Source: Nakamurella panacisegetis | GTDB lineage: Bacteria; Actinomycetota; Actinomycetes; Mycobacteriales; Nakamurellaceae | Length of the DNA: 64,000 nt | Assembly (NCBI RefSeq): GCF_900104535.1 | Contig: NZ_LT629710.1 | Span: 2,170,001 to 2,234,000 of the forward strand | Direction of reading: 5' to 3' | Shown here: positions 43,304-52,000 of the stretch, piece by piece | Layout: each line of letters begins with the position of its first letter | Position numbering within the stretch: position 1 is the stretch's first letter | Notes under the pieces: model-generated | Database searches by the model: none | Told to the model about the DNA's origin: nothing | The model's input: only the letters and a program-made list of their open reading frames with translations | Position numbers and translations under genes: made by a program

Positions 43304-44032
43304 TCAGCGGCGAGTGAACTCCAGGTCGAAGATCTCCCGGCCGGCGGCGATGCCGCGCCGCTCGAACCGGGTACGAGGGCGGAAGTCCGGTCGGGCGGCC
43401 CAGCCGGGGTAGGCATTGCGGAGCCCCTTGGTCGTGCTTCCGACGGCGAGCATCTGCTCGGCGTACGGCGCCCAATCGGTGGCCAGCCGGAAAGTGCCGC
43501 CCTTGCGCAGTCGCGACGCCACCAGTTCGGTGAAGGGCGGCGTGACCAGGCGCCGCTTGAGGTGCTTGGTCTTCGGCCACGGATCGGGGAAGAACAGCCA
43601 TGCCTCGGCCAGCGAACCCGGCGCGATCAACTCGGTGAGGATCTGTACCCCGTCGCCCCGCATCACCCGGACGTTGCTCGCCCCGGCCCGGGCCAGATGG
43701 TGGAACGTCTGAGCCACTCCGGGCTTGTAGACCTCGACGGCCATCAGGTTGATGTCCGGGCGGGCCACGGCCATGGCCGCGGTCGATTCACCCATGCCGG
43801 ACCCGATCTCGATGACGAGCGGCGCGGACCGCCCGAACGCCCGGTCGCCGTCGAACGGATTCTCCGGCCCGTAGTCCTCGGGGTCCAGGTACCAGCTCTC
43901 GGCGTGCTCGGTCCACGCCCGACGCTGGACGTCGTTGAGCCGGCCACCGCGAGGATGGAAACTGACCACCCGACGGAAGTGCGCGGGGAGGCCGTCCTCC
44001 GGCGTGACGGTTCTGATCCGCGAGTCCTGCAT
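43304..44032 (-). CDS. trmB: tRNA (guanine-N7-)-methyltransferase TrmB
   Basis: A 242-residue SAM methyltransferase making m7G46 in tRNA. The SAM motif is VIEIGSGMGEST; MAVEVYKPGV is the acidic loop. FFPDPWPKTKHLKRRL is the TrmB signature, and PRTRFERRGIAAGREIFDLEF closes the protein. I prefer the ATG at 44032; a GTG at 44041 would add three residues. It is monocistronic, convergent with pxpA and 63 bases upstream of the ABC permease stop. Confidence 0.93.
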   Translation of the reverse strand: MQDSRIRTVTPEDGLPAHFRRVVSFHPRGGRLNDVQRRAWTEHAESWYLDPEDYGPENPFDGDRAFGRSAPLVIEIGSGMGESTAAMAVARPDINLMAVEVYKPGVAQTFHHLARAGASNVRVMRGDGVQILTELIAPGSLAEAWLFFPDPWPKTKHLKRRLVTPPFTELVASRLRKGGTFRLATDWAPYAEQMLAVGSTTKGLRNAYPGWAARPDFRPRTRFERRGIAAGREIFDLEFTRR

Positions 44033-44095
44033 GCTCGCCACGGTAGGTGGCGGGGGAGCCGGAAAGCGAATCCGGATCTTTCCGGCGCCGGTCGG

Positions 44096-44851
44096 TCAGG
44101 CGTCCCGCTTGTTCAGCACGACCGCCGCGATCAGCCAGAGCACGATCCCCGTGGCCAGGAACACCAGCAGCCCCTGGATCGGTGTCGGTCCGCCGCTGGT
44201 GGTCGCCCGCCCGACGGTCTCGACGTTGCTGGTCGGGCTGACGAACTCGGTTCCGGCGGTGAACGGCATCCAGGCGTGGATCTTGTCGCCGACCTTGGGG
44301 ATCAGCTGGAACAGGCTTTCGAACAGCAGCGACCAGACCAGCAGCAGGCTGATCGCCCCCGCCGACTGCCGCAACAGGGTCCCGACGGCGACGGCGATCA
44401 CCGCGGCGATCGCGAACAGTGCGGCGTAACCGGCCACCTCCCGCCAGACCTCGCCCTCCAGGACCAGTGGGATCGGCGGGTTCGTGGCCAGCGCCTTCGT
44501 CAGGAAGAAGGCCGCGATCGCGCACACGAAGCCGAGCACGGCTCCGAACACGGCCAGCAGCACCGTCTTGGCCAGGAGCACGTTGACCCGGTGTGGCGCG
44601 GCCAGGAAGGTGCTCTTCATGGTGTTGAAGCGGTATTCGGTGGTCACGGCGAGGGCGGCGATGATCATGAAGACGCTCTTGCCCAGGTTGACCCCGCTGA
44701 CCCCATTGACCGTGGTCGCCTGGGAGCCGTGATCGGACAGCCCGATGACCAGCGCGATCAGCACCGACGCCACCAGGATGGACGCGACACACCAGTACGG
44801 GGACTTGGTCGACAGCAGCTTGATCCGCTCGACCTTGATCAGGCTCATCAT
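44096..44851 (-). CDS. ABC-2-type exporter permease
   Basis: A 251-residue membrane subunit with six predicted membrane segments, starting MSLIKVERIKLLSTKSPYWC and containing the EYRFNTMKSTFLAAPHR loop usual for ABC-2 permeases paired with a separate ATPase. It overlaps the ATPase stop by 4 bases, so the pair forms one exporter. The substrate is unknown; similar pairs export antibiotics, lipids or act in self-resistance. Confidence 0.87.
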   Translation of the reverse strand: MMSLIKVERIKLLSTKSPYWCVASILVASVLIALVIGLSDHGSQATTVNGVSGVNLGKSVFMIIAALAVTTEYRFNTMKSTFLAAPHRVNVLLAKTVLLAVFGAVLGFVCAIAAFFLTKALATNPPIPLVLEGEVWREVAGYAALFAIAAVIAVAVGTLLRQSAGAISLLLVWSLLFESLFQLIPKVGDKIHAWMPFTAGTEFVSPTSNVETVGRATTSGGPTPIQGLLVFLATGIVLWLIAAVVLNKRDA

Positions 44852-45912
44852 CGCGGCTGTCCTTCCGGTCCGGTGGTGCCGGTCGTGCCGGGTCCGCCCG
44901 GCGGACCGTACCTGTCGGGCGGCCCGTACCCGCTTTGCGGACCGTACCCACCGGTCCCGCCGCCCGGGGCAACCGTCCCCGACGGCAGCATCGGGTCCCC
45001 TCCGGCCGGGAGCCCATGACCGCCGTACTCGACCGAATCGCCGGTCAGCTGCATGAACGCCTCTTCCAGCGATCCCTGGACCCCGGACAGTTCGTGAAGG
45101 GTGATTCCGGCGGCGCCGGCTAGATCACCGACCTGCTCGATCGGGGCGCTGTGCACGGTGAGCGCTCCGTCGGTCGGTGTGATGCGGATGTTGTTGCGGA
45201 CGAGCAGGTCGGCCAGCTCGGCCAGACGTGGCGAGCGCACCTTGACCGTCGACTCGGTCGACTCCTTGATGAAGTCGGCCGTGGATGCATCGGCGATCAA
45301 CCGGCCCCGGCCGATGACGATCAGGTGATCGGCGGTGACGGCCATCTCCGACAGCAGGTGAGAGGACACGAACACGGTGCGGCCGGCGGACGCCAGGCTC
45401 TGCATGAACTGCCGGATCCAGACGATGCCCTCCGGATCGAGTCCGTTCACCGGTTCGTCGAACAGCAGCACCTCGGGATCACCGAGAATGGCACCGGCCA
45501 ATCCGAGCCGCTGTTTCATGCCGAGGGAGAACTTGCCGACCGCCTTGCCGGCCACGCTGGTGAGGCCGACGGTGTCAAGGACCTCGTCGACCCGGTGGGT
45601 GGGCAGCCCGTTCGAGGCGGCCATCCACCGCAGGTGGGCCCGTGCGCTCCGGTTCGGGTGCACCCAGTTCGCGTCGAGCAGCGCGCCGACCTTGGTCAGC
45701 GGCCTGACCAGCGAGGCGTACTGGCGCCCGTCGATCAGGGCCTGGCCCGAGGTTGGGTTGTCCAGACCCAGGATCATCCGCATGGTGGTGGACTTGCCGG
45801 CGCCGTTCGGGCCGAGGAAGCCGGTGACCACGCCGGGCCGGACCGTGAACGAGAGATGGTCGACGGCCTTGGTACGGCCGAAGGTCTTGGACAGTGCCGT
45901 CACTTCGATCAT
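44848..45912 (-). CDS. ABC exporter ATPase with Gly/Pro/Tyr-rich tail
   Basis: A 354-residue ATP-binding subunit of the DrrA/CcmA type. Walker A is GPNGAGKST, the signature region FSLGMKQRLGLA, and Walker B LLFDEPVNGLDPEG. The C-terminal DrrA-like extension is followed by a low-complexity tail of GYGPP-like repeats (about 315-354). The start is ATG 45912 after ggatggg; the frame extends to 45957 without support. It overlaps the permease gene, and the pair forms a two-gene operon. Confidence 0.88.
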   Translation of the reverse strand: MIEVTALSKTFGRTKAVDHLSFTVRPGVVTGFLGPNGAGKSTTMRMILGLDNPTSGQALIDGRQYASLVRPLTKVGALLDANWVHPNRSARAHLRWMAASNGLPTHRVDEVLDTVGLTSVAGKAVGKFSLGMKQRLGLAGAILGDPEVLLFDEPVNGLDPEGIVWIRQFMQSLASAGRTVFVSSHLLSEMAVTADHLIVIGRGRLIADASTADFIKESTESTVKVRSPRLAELADLLVRNNIRITPTDGALTVHSAPIEQVGDLAGAAGITLHELSGVQGSLEEAFMQLTGDSVEYGGHGLPAGGDPMLPSGTVAPGGGTGGYGPQSGYGPPDRYGPPGGPGTTGTTGPEGQPR

Positions 45913-46027
45913 GAGCCCATCCTGCAGCAGCAGGGAGGCAAGCGCGCGTATTCCCATGGCATCGGACGCGATGATGCGTGCTTTGCTGCCGGATGTCGCG
46001 GTTTCCAGCGGTCCTGCGGACGATCGC

Positions 46028-46639
46028 TCAGGCCGACGGCCCGGTCACCGGCCGACGGCGGGCGGTGGACGTGATCGACCGCGTCAGCGATGTAGTGGCT
46101 GCCGGCGGCGACGGATTCGCCTTCACCGTGGCCATGGCATTCGGCCTGGCCGTGGCCGCGGCGTTGAGCCTGGCCGTGTCGGCGGCGGCCGGTGTGGTGA
46201 ACTCGGTCGGTGCCGGGGCGGCCCGGGTCTCGGTCGAGGCGGCCAGCCCCGCGGCGGCCGGGGCGGTGGCGACGGCCAGCACCAGGCAGGCGATCGCGAT
46301 CGGTATCTCCAGCGTGAATCCCATGACGAGGGCCACGGTTCGGGCGCTCCCGGCGGCCGAGGTGGTCATGTCGATCCAGGCGTCGAGTGCCATCAGCGCA
46401 GAGGTGAACGCCGCGGGCAGACTCCGGTGGCGGCTGCGGCGCCACTGCAGGATCCCGGTGACGATCAGCCCGATCGCCTCGGCAACGTCGAGTCCGATCC
46501 ACATCGTCGACCAGTTGCTCGCTTTGACGGTGCCCGGCAGCTGGAAGGACAGGTAGATCAACCAGGGAATGATGAAGAGGCCGGAGACGATCAGCAACGG
46601 GCCGAGTATCCGATGGCGACTGCTGATCCACGTGCTCAC
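46028..46639 (-). CDS. hypothetical membrane protein with Ala/Thr/Pro-rich tail
   Basis: A 203-residue protein. Three to four hydrophobic segments (about 11-31, 44-63, 78-98, 101-128) precede a disordered Ala/Thr/Pro-rich tail (130-203). I do not recognise a family. The WIGLDVAEAIGLIVTGIL stretch is well formed and supports coding. It starts with GTG 46639, 75 bases after the 80-residue gene in the ESX-associated set, and might be its last member. Confidence 0.65.
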   Translation of the reverse strand: MSTWISSRHRILGPLLIVSGLFIIPWLIYLSFQLPGTVKASNWSTMWIGLDVAEAIGLIVTGILQWRRSRHRSLPAAFTSALMALDAWIDMTTSAAGSARTVALVMGFTLEIPIAIACLVLAVATAPAAAGLAASTETRAAPAPTEFTTPAAADTARLNAAATARPNAMATVKANPSPPAATTSLTRSITSTARRRPVTGPSA

Positions 46640-46714
46640 TCCATCGAGAGTATGTCCGAATGCGAAACATCGGGTGGCCGTGACCTATGCAGGCCCTGTG
46701 GGTGTGGGCTTCCC

Positions 46715-46957
46715 CTACCGCCGTCCGATCATCGCCCCGACCCGTCCGCCGACCGCCACCGCGAGAACGATGATGGCCGCGATGACGACCGATGCGATCA
46801 GCGTCCCGAACGGTTTCCGCATGTCCCGGGGGCCGCGCTCCCATCCGTGCAGCAACAGGGCGAGCGCCGTCAGCGATCGCGTCGCGTGTGCCTGGAGCAC
46901 CACCCTGGGCCGTGGGGCTGCGGTCGCCGGCCGACCAGTGGGTGAGGGGTCGGTCAC
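46715..46957 (-). CDS. small membrane protein of the ESX-associated set
   Basis: An 80-residue protein with a basic cytosolic head and one C-terminal transmembrane helix (about 52-73, ending GAMIGRR). It starts with GTG overlapping the stop of the 269-residue gene (GTGA). It has no recognised family; its role follows only from the coupled neighbours. Confidence 0.65.
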   Translation of the reverse strand: MTDPSPTGRPATAAPRPRVVLQAHATRSLTALALLLHGWERGPRDMRKPFGTLIASVVIAAIIVLAVAVGGRVGAMIGRR

Positions 46958-47763
46958 GGGAGTCTCTCGCCGAATTCGTCCGGCTCGTCGGCCGGGGGAT
47001 CAAGGCGCCGTTGGACCAGGGTCCCGAAGCCGCGCTCGAAGCCCGGCGCGGCCAGGCTGGGTGAGGGGGTGAACTCCGGCTCCGCCGAGCCGGTCTCCGC
47101 CGGGTCGGTCTCCGCCGGGTCGGTCGGCCGTTCGCCCCGGTCCTCGTCGTCGGTTCGGATGCTCTCGGCCACGGACCGGACCAGCGCCTCGAGCGGGTCG
47201 GTCAGTTCCGGGTAGGCACTCGCGGTCGACAGCACGACCGTCCACGACGTGTCCGGGATGGGCACGAAGATCTGGATGCTGGTCAGGGCCGCGACCTGGG
47301 CCGTCCCCGGCACCATCATCGTCATCCGGTCGCGGTGCAACACCCCGGGCCCGGTTGCCGTGTTGATCTCGCTGGTCACGCCGGTCCGCGGCAGGATGTC
47401 GTGGATCCGGCCGAGTGAGGCCGGACGGCCGTCGCCGGCGAACGCCACGTGCAGGCCGAAGCTCGCGGCGCCCCCGGCGGCCCGGCGTCCGACGGTGACC
47501 AGACTCAGCGCGGCCCCGGCTCGCTGACAATCGGCGACCAGCCCTTCGAGCAGGCCGACGATCTCGCGTCGCTCCCGAGCGGGCAGCCGGGCGCCGCGGA
47601 AGGTGGTGTCGATCAGGTCGTCGGCCGAGCGCCGCCAGGTGCCCGGGTTCGAGTCGAGCGGGGACCAACTGGACGGGACCGAGATCCAGAGTGGGAACGG
47701 CGGGAACGGAACGTCCGGGTTGAGCTCTGTCCGCTGCGCGGCCAGCTCGTCGATGCGCGTCAT
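46954..47763 (-). CDS. hypothetical ESX-associated protein
   Basis: A 269-residue cytosolic protein of mixed alpha/beta character. It begins DELAAQRTELNPDVPFPPFPLWISVPSSW, has a domain to about residue 205, and ends in a Pro/Glu/Asp-rich tail. I do not recognise a family. Both ends overlap neighbours by 4 bases (the WXG100-like gene before it, the small membrane gene after it). That coupling suggests a chaperone or accessory for the secreted WXG100-like protein, but this is inference. Confidence 0.7.
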   Translation of the reverse strand: MTRIDELAAQRTELNPDVPFPPFPLWISVPSSWSPLDSNPGTWRRSADDLIDTTFRGARLPARERREIVGLLEGLVADCQRAGAALSLVTVGRRAAGGAASFGLHVAFAGDGRPASLGRIHDILPRTGVTSEINTATGPGVLHRDRMTMMVPGTAQVAALTSIQIFVPIPDTSWTVVLSTASAYPELTDPLEALVRSVAESIRTDDEDRGERPTDPAETDPAETGSAEPEFTPSPSLAAPGFERGFGTLVQRRLDPPADEPDEFGERLP

Positions 47764-48092
47764 ACGGCCCGCGCCGAACCCTGTGGGCCACCAGCGGAAC
47801 CGCCGGGCCGCATCGCCTTCGCCAGTTCCTCATCGGTCTGCGCGGCGATGGTCCCGATCTGGGTGCTCAGCTCGCCGAAGCCGCCGATGTTCTCGCCGAG
47901 TTTCTTGACGCTGGCCTCCCACTCGGACCGGAAGTGCCCGATCGCGTCGTTGATCCGGGACTGGTCCTGAGTGAGACCGGCGATGTCGAAGGCGCCCTTG
48001 GACTTCGAGCCGATCTGCTCGGAGATGCCTCTGAGGTTGGCGCCGACCGACTGGAGCGCCGCGTACGGATACTGCGCATGAGGAGTGGACAC
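47760..48092 (-). CDS. WXG100-like (ESX substrate-type) protein
   Basis: A 110-residue, mostly helical protein with the size and hairpin layout of WXG100/Esx secretion substrates: two helices (about 8-45 and 55-95) around a turn. The motif is SEWEAS in place of a strict WxG. A C-terminal YxxxD/E export motif is not evident. The start is GTG 48092; the frame open upstream is a Pro/Arg-rich leader. It is the first gene of a tight minus-strand set near eccC and eccD, as expected for a secreted partner. Confidence 0.7.
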   Translation of the reverse strand: MSTPHAQYPYAALQSVGANLRGISEQIGSKSKGAFDIAGLTQDQSRINDAIGHFRSEWEASVKKLGENIGGFGELSTQIGTIAAQTDEELAKAMRPGGSAGGPQGSARAV

Positions 48093-48297
48093 CGTTGCGC
48101 CTGCCTTTCCTGACCTGCCGTGCGGGTGGTACCCGGGACGCCGGTATGCGATCACGGACGAACCGGCGGTCGCGATGGTCCCGGGTCGTTCCGTGGGTCA
48201 TGCTGCCAGGGCCCGGGGCGCCGACGGACGAGTTGTCCACAGTCGATCCGTCATTGCCGGGCTGGAACTCGTGGCCCGCGCCTCCCGCTGACGACGG

Positions 48298-48945
48298 TCA
48301 GCGGGACCGTTTACGGGCCAGGACATGTCCACCGGGGAACCGGTCGGACGGCCCGGCTTCGACCCGCAGCCGGGCCATCTCGTCGAAACCGGCCGTGGTC
48401 AGCCGCGCGGACATGGCGTCGATCGACCAGCAGAAGGCGGGGGACACCTTGTGCTCGAACGCCGTCCACCCGGGCGGCCCGGCGTCGCCGGTCTGGAACG
48501 ACAACAGCAGGAGACCACCCGGCGCCAGGACCCGGGCGAACTCGGCGAACGCCGTCGGCACGTCGGCCGGCGGCGTGTGGATGATCGAGAAGTGCGCCAG
48601 GACGCCGCCGACGGACGCGTCCTCCAGCTCCAGGTCGAGCATCGAACCGGTGTCGAACGCGAGCTCGGGGTGGGCGTTCCGGGCCAGCTCGACCATCGCC
48701 GGCGACAGGTCGATGCCACGTGCGGCCAGCCCGAGGTCGGCCATCCAGCTGGTCACATGTCCCGGGCCGCAACCGATGTCGAGGACTGTCGGGTTCTCCT
48801 GGCCGCCGACGAGTTCGGCGAACGCCCGCAACATGGCCAGATCGAGGGTCTGCTCCCGGAAGACGCCGGGCACCCAGTCGGCGTAGCGCTGGGCCATGGC
48901 GTCGTAATTGCGGCGGGTGAGCTCGAGCGCACGGGTGTCCGTCAT
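48298..48945 (-). CDS. class I SAM-dependent methyltransferase
   Basis: A 215-residue methyltransferase: motif I VLDIGCGPGHVTSWMADLG, the acidic loop GIDLSPAMV, motif II VLAHFSIIHT and LAPGGLLLLSF as motif III. It is a UbiE/Methyltransf_11-type small-molecule or cofactor methylase of unknown substrate. It starts at ATG 48945. It lies between eccC and the WXG100 set on the same strand, but a strong hairpin separates it from eccC, so co-transcription is doubtful. Confidence 0.86.
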   Translation of the reverse strand: MTDTRALELTRRNYDAMAQRYADWVPGVFREQTLDLAMLRAFAELVGGQENPTVLDIGCGPGHVTSWMADLGLAARGIDLSPAMVELARNAHPELAFDTGSMLDLELEDASVGGVLAHFSIIHTPPADVPTAFAEFARVLAPGGLLLLSFQTGDAGPPGWTAFEHKVSPAFCWSIDAMSARLTTAGFDEMARLRVEAGPSDRFPGGHVLARKRSR

Positions 48946-49013
48946 GGATGGGGAGGCTAGCGGCGGTCACCGACAGCCCCCGCGGCTCCCGCGCCCGGCT
49001 CGCCTGGCGCGCA

Positions 49014-49072
49014 TCGACCGGTATGACATTCACGCTCTCAGGCCGTTTCAGCGTGAATACCATTCCGGTCGA
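49014..49072. terminator. bipartite hairpin after eccC
   Basis: The outer arms are TCGACCGG (49014-49021) and CCGGTCGA (49065-49072); the inner arms are ATTCACGCT (49028-49036) and AGCGTGAAT (49050-49058). It lies 24 bases past the eccC stop and 69 bases before the methyltransferase start. Probably a terminator for eccC. The inner AT-rich palindrome also looks like a regulator site. Confidence 0.55.
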
Positions 49073-49095
49073 CGGTCGGGCCGCTCCGGTGAACG

Positions 49096-52000
49096 TCAGT
49101 CGACCGCGTCGTCCGGTCGGTGGCCGAGCTGGATCAACACCGGCTTGCGGCCGCGGCGGATCAGCGTGCCGCGGCCGGGTGGTTGGACCGACAGGTGCAC
49201 CCCGGGGTAGATCGCGCCCTCCTGACGGTCGCCGGACAGCAGCAGACCGGTCGCCCCGACCTCCCGCAGACGCTGCGGCACCGGCTCGTACAGCGCGCGG
49301 GACACGCCCCCGGAGCGGCGGGCCACAATCAGGTGGAACCCGACGTCGCGGGCCTGGGGCAGGAACTCGACGAACGGCGCCAAGGGTCCGGCGCCGGCGG
49401 GGGAGAGCAGGTCGTAGTCGTCGACGATGACGAAGATCTCCGGCCCGCGCCACCAGGACCTGGTGCGCAGGGCGACGGCGGTCACGTCATCCGGGGGCAG
49501 ACGTCCCCGGAGCTCCCCGGCCACGCCGGCGGCCATCCCGGCGGCCATGGCGGTGGTGCCGGCGTACGCCCCGAGGTAGTCCTCGGGCACCACGTCGAGC
49601 AGAGTGCGCCGGACATCGAACACCGCGAACACCACTTCCTGGTCGGTGTATCGCGACACCAGATCCCGCACGAGCAGCTTCAACAGCGACGTCTTGCCCG
49701 ACTCCGCGTCGCCGACGATCAGCAGATGCGAGTCGGCGCCCCGCCAGTCCAGCTCGACCGGCTTCAGATCGGTCTCGTCCACCCCGATGACGATGCCTGC
49801 GCGCGGGCCGGCCGAGGCCAGCAGCCGGGCCTGGTCGACCAGCGTCGGCAGCATCCGGATCGGCGGGACCGGATCGCCGGGCCACGCGGCGGCGATCGAG
49901 CGGATCAGGGACTCCAGGGTGGTCCCCGGCGACGGACCCGCCGGGTCCGCCGGCTCGGTCGCGGCCGGCTCCGGGGCGGCCGGCCCCGGCGTGGTCGAAC
50001 CGCCGGTCGAGGTCCCGCGAAGGCGACCCGGCAGCCCGGCGGCGAATTCCGGACGGGCGATCTGCGCCATCAGGCCGCCCTCGACCAGGCAGCGCCCGGG
50101 GTTCCCGGCGCGCAGGTTCACCGCCTGCTTGCGGCCGAGCACCGAATCACCCGGGTCGTTGAGCCGGAATTCGATCTTCGTCCCGATCGCCGCCTGCAGT
50201 TGCATCCGGACGTCCGACCACCGGCCGCAGGTCAGGATCAGGTGGATGCCGTAACCGGGGCCGCGGGTTCCGAGGTCCTGGACCAGATCGGCCAGATCCT
50301 CGAAATCGCTGCGCAGCACCGGAAAGTTGTCGATCACCAGGAACACGTCGGCCACCGGCAGTTCGGTGAGCCGGCCCCGCCGGAACGCCTCGCGCATGGC
50401 CTCGACCGAATCGAGCCCGAGCCGGGCGAACAGCTCCTCCCGCTCGGCCAGAGCCGCCGCCACCTCGGCCACCGTCCGGCGGACCCGGTCCGGCTCGAGC
50501 CGGCTGGCGACACCGGCCACGTGCGGCAGGCCGTCGAGGACGCGCAGCGCTCCGCCTCCGAGATCCAGGCAGTAGAAGGCGACCTCGCCCACCTGGTGGC
50601 TCAGGGCGGCCGAGACGACCAGGGTCCGCACCAGGTTCGACTTGCCGGTCCGGGGAGCACCGAGGACGGCCAGGTGCCCGCCGGACGCGGCCAGGTCCAG
50701 TCGCAGCGGCTCCTGCTTCTGCTCGGCCGGTTTGTCGAGCCGGCCCAGCGCGACCGTCAACGGCGGCGGCGCCGATTCCGTCCGCAAGCCGAGGACACCG
50801 TCGACCCGCAGCCCGCCGACGACATCGTCAAGGGTGAGTTCGGCCGGGAGCGGGGGCAGCCAGATCGGGCTGACCTGACGGCCGGCCCGGGCGAGCTGAC
50901 GGACGGCCACGTCCAGCACCGTCGGGGCCAGGGCGTCGTCGGCCGGCCCGGCCGCCGGGCGGTCCGGTGCGACGGCGGCCAGGTACTCCGCCGTGTCGTT
51001 GAACAGCGGGAAAGGGGCCGGTACCGGTGGCGCGTCGACCAAGGTCTCTGCGGTCGCCGGCGGCACGTACGGCCCCGATACGTAGCCGGCCTTGAACCGC
51101 TCGAAGACCGTGGTGTCGACCTTCAGGAAGCCCGATCCCGGCATCGGCGGCAGCTCGTAGGCGTCCCCGACGCCGAGGACGGCCCTGGACTCGCCGACGT
51201 TGAAGGTCCGCAGGCCCAGCCGGTAGGACAGGAACGACTCCAGTCCACGCAGCCGGCCCTCCTCGAGTCGCTGGCTGGCCAGCAGCAGATGGACCCCGAT
51301 GGACCGTCCGATCCGTCCGATGGCCAAGAACAGCTCGATGAAGTCGGGTTTGGCCGTGAGCAGCTCGCCGAACTCGTCGATGACCACGAACAGGTTCGGC
51401 AGCGGGGCTCGGCAGGCCTCGTCGCCCTGGTCGCGGCGACGGTTGTACTCGGTGATGTTGGGCAGGTTGCCGGCGTCGGCCAGCACCTGCTGGCGGCGCT
51501 TCATCTCCCCGAACAGGGCGTCGTGCAGGCGATCGACCAGGCCGGTGTCGTCGGACAGATTGGAGATCATCGCGGCGCAGTGCGGAATGTGCTCGAGGCC
51601 GGCGAAGGTGGCGCCGCCCTTGTAGTCGACCAGCACCATGGACAGCCGCTCCGGCGGATGCAGGATGGCCAGGGTCAGCACCAGGGTGCGGAGCACCTCC
51701 GACTTGCCCGACCCGGTCGCCCCGACGCACAACCCGTGCGGACCCATACCGCCCAGGGCCGGCTCCTTCAGGTCGAGAAAGACCCGCTCGCCGGTCGGGC
51801 CCAGCCCGAACGGCACCCGCAGGAAGTCGGCCCCGGCCCGCGGAGCCCAGGTCCGGCTGACGTCGAAGTGCGCCGGGTCGGTGACCCCGACCAGATCACC
51901 GAGGTCGAGCGTGGCGTCCAGCGGAGCGGCGGCCGCGGTCTCCTCGACCAGCCGTACGGCCGTCAACTCCCGGACCAGGGCCCGGAGGGTTGACGCCTCG

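Noticed and set aside
49120-51993. 957-codon plus-strand frame opposite eccC
   Set aside because: Same antisense artefact; EccC motifs are complete on the other strand.
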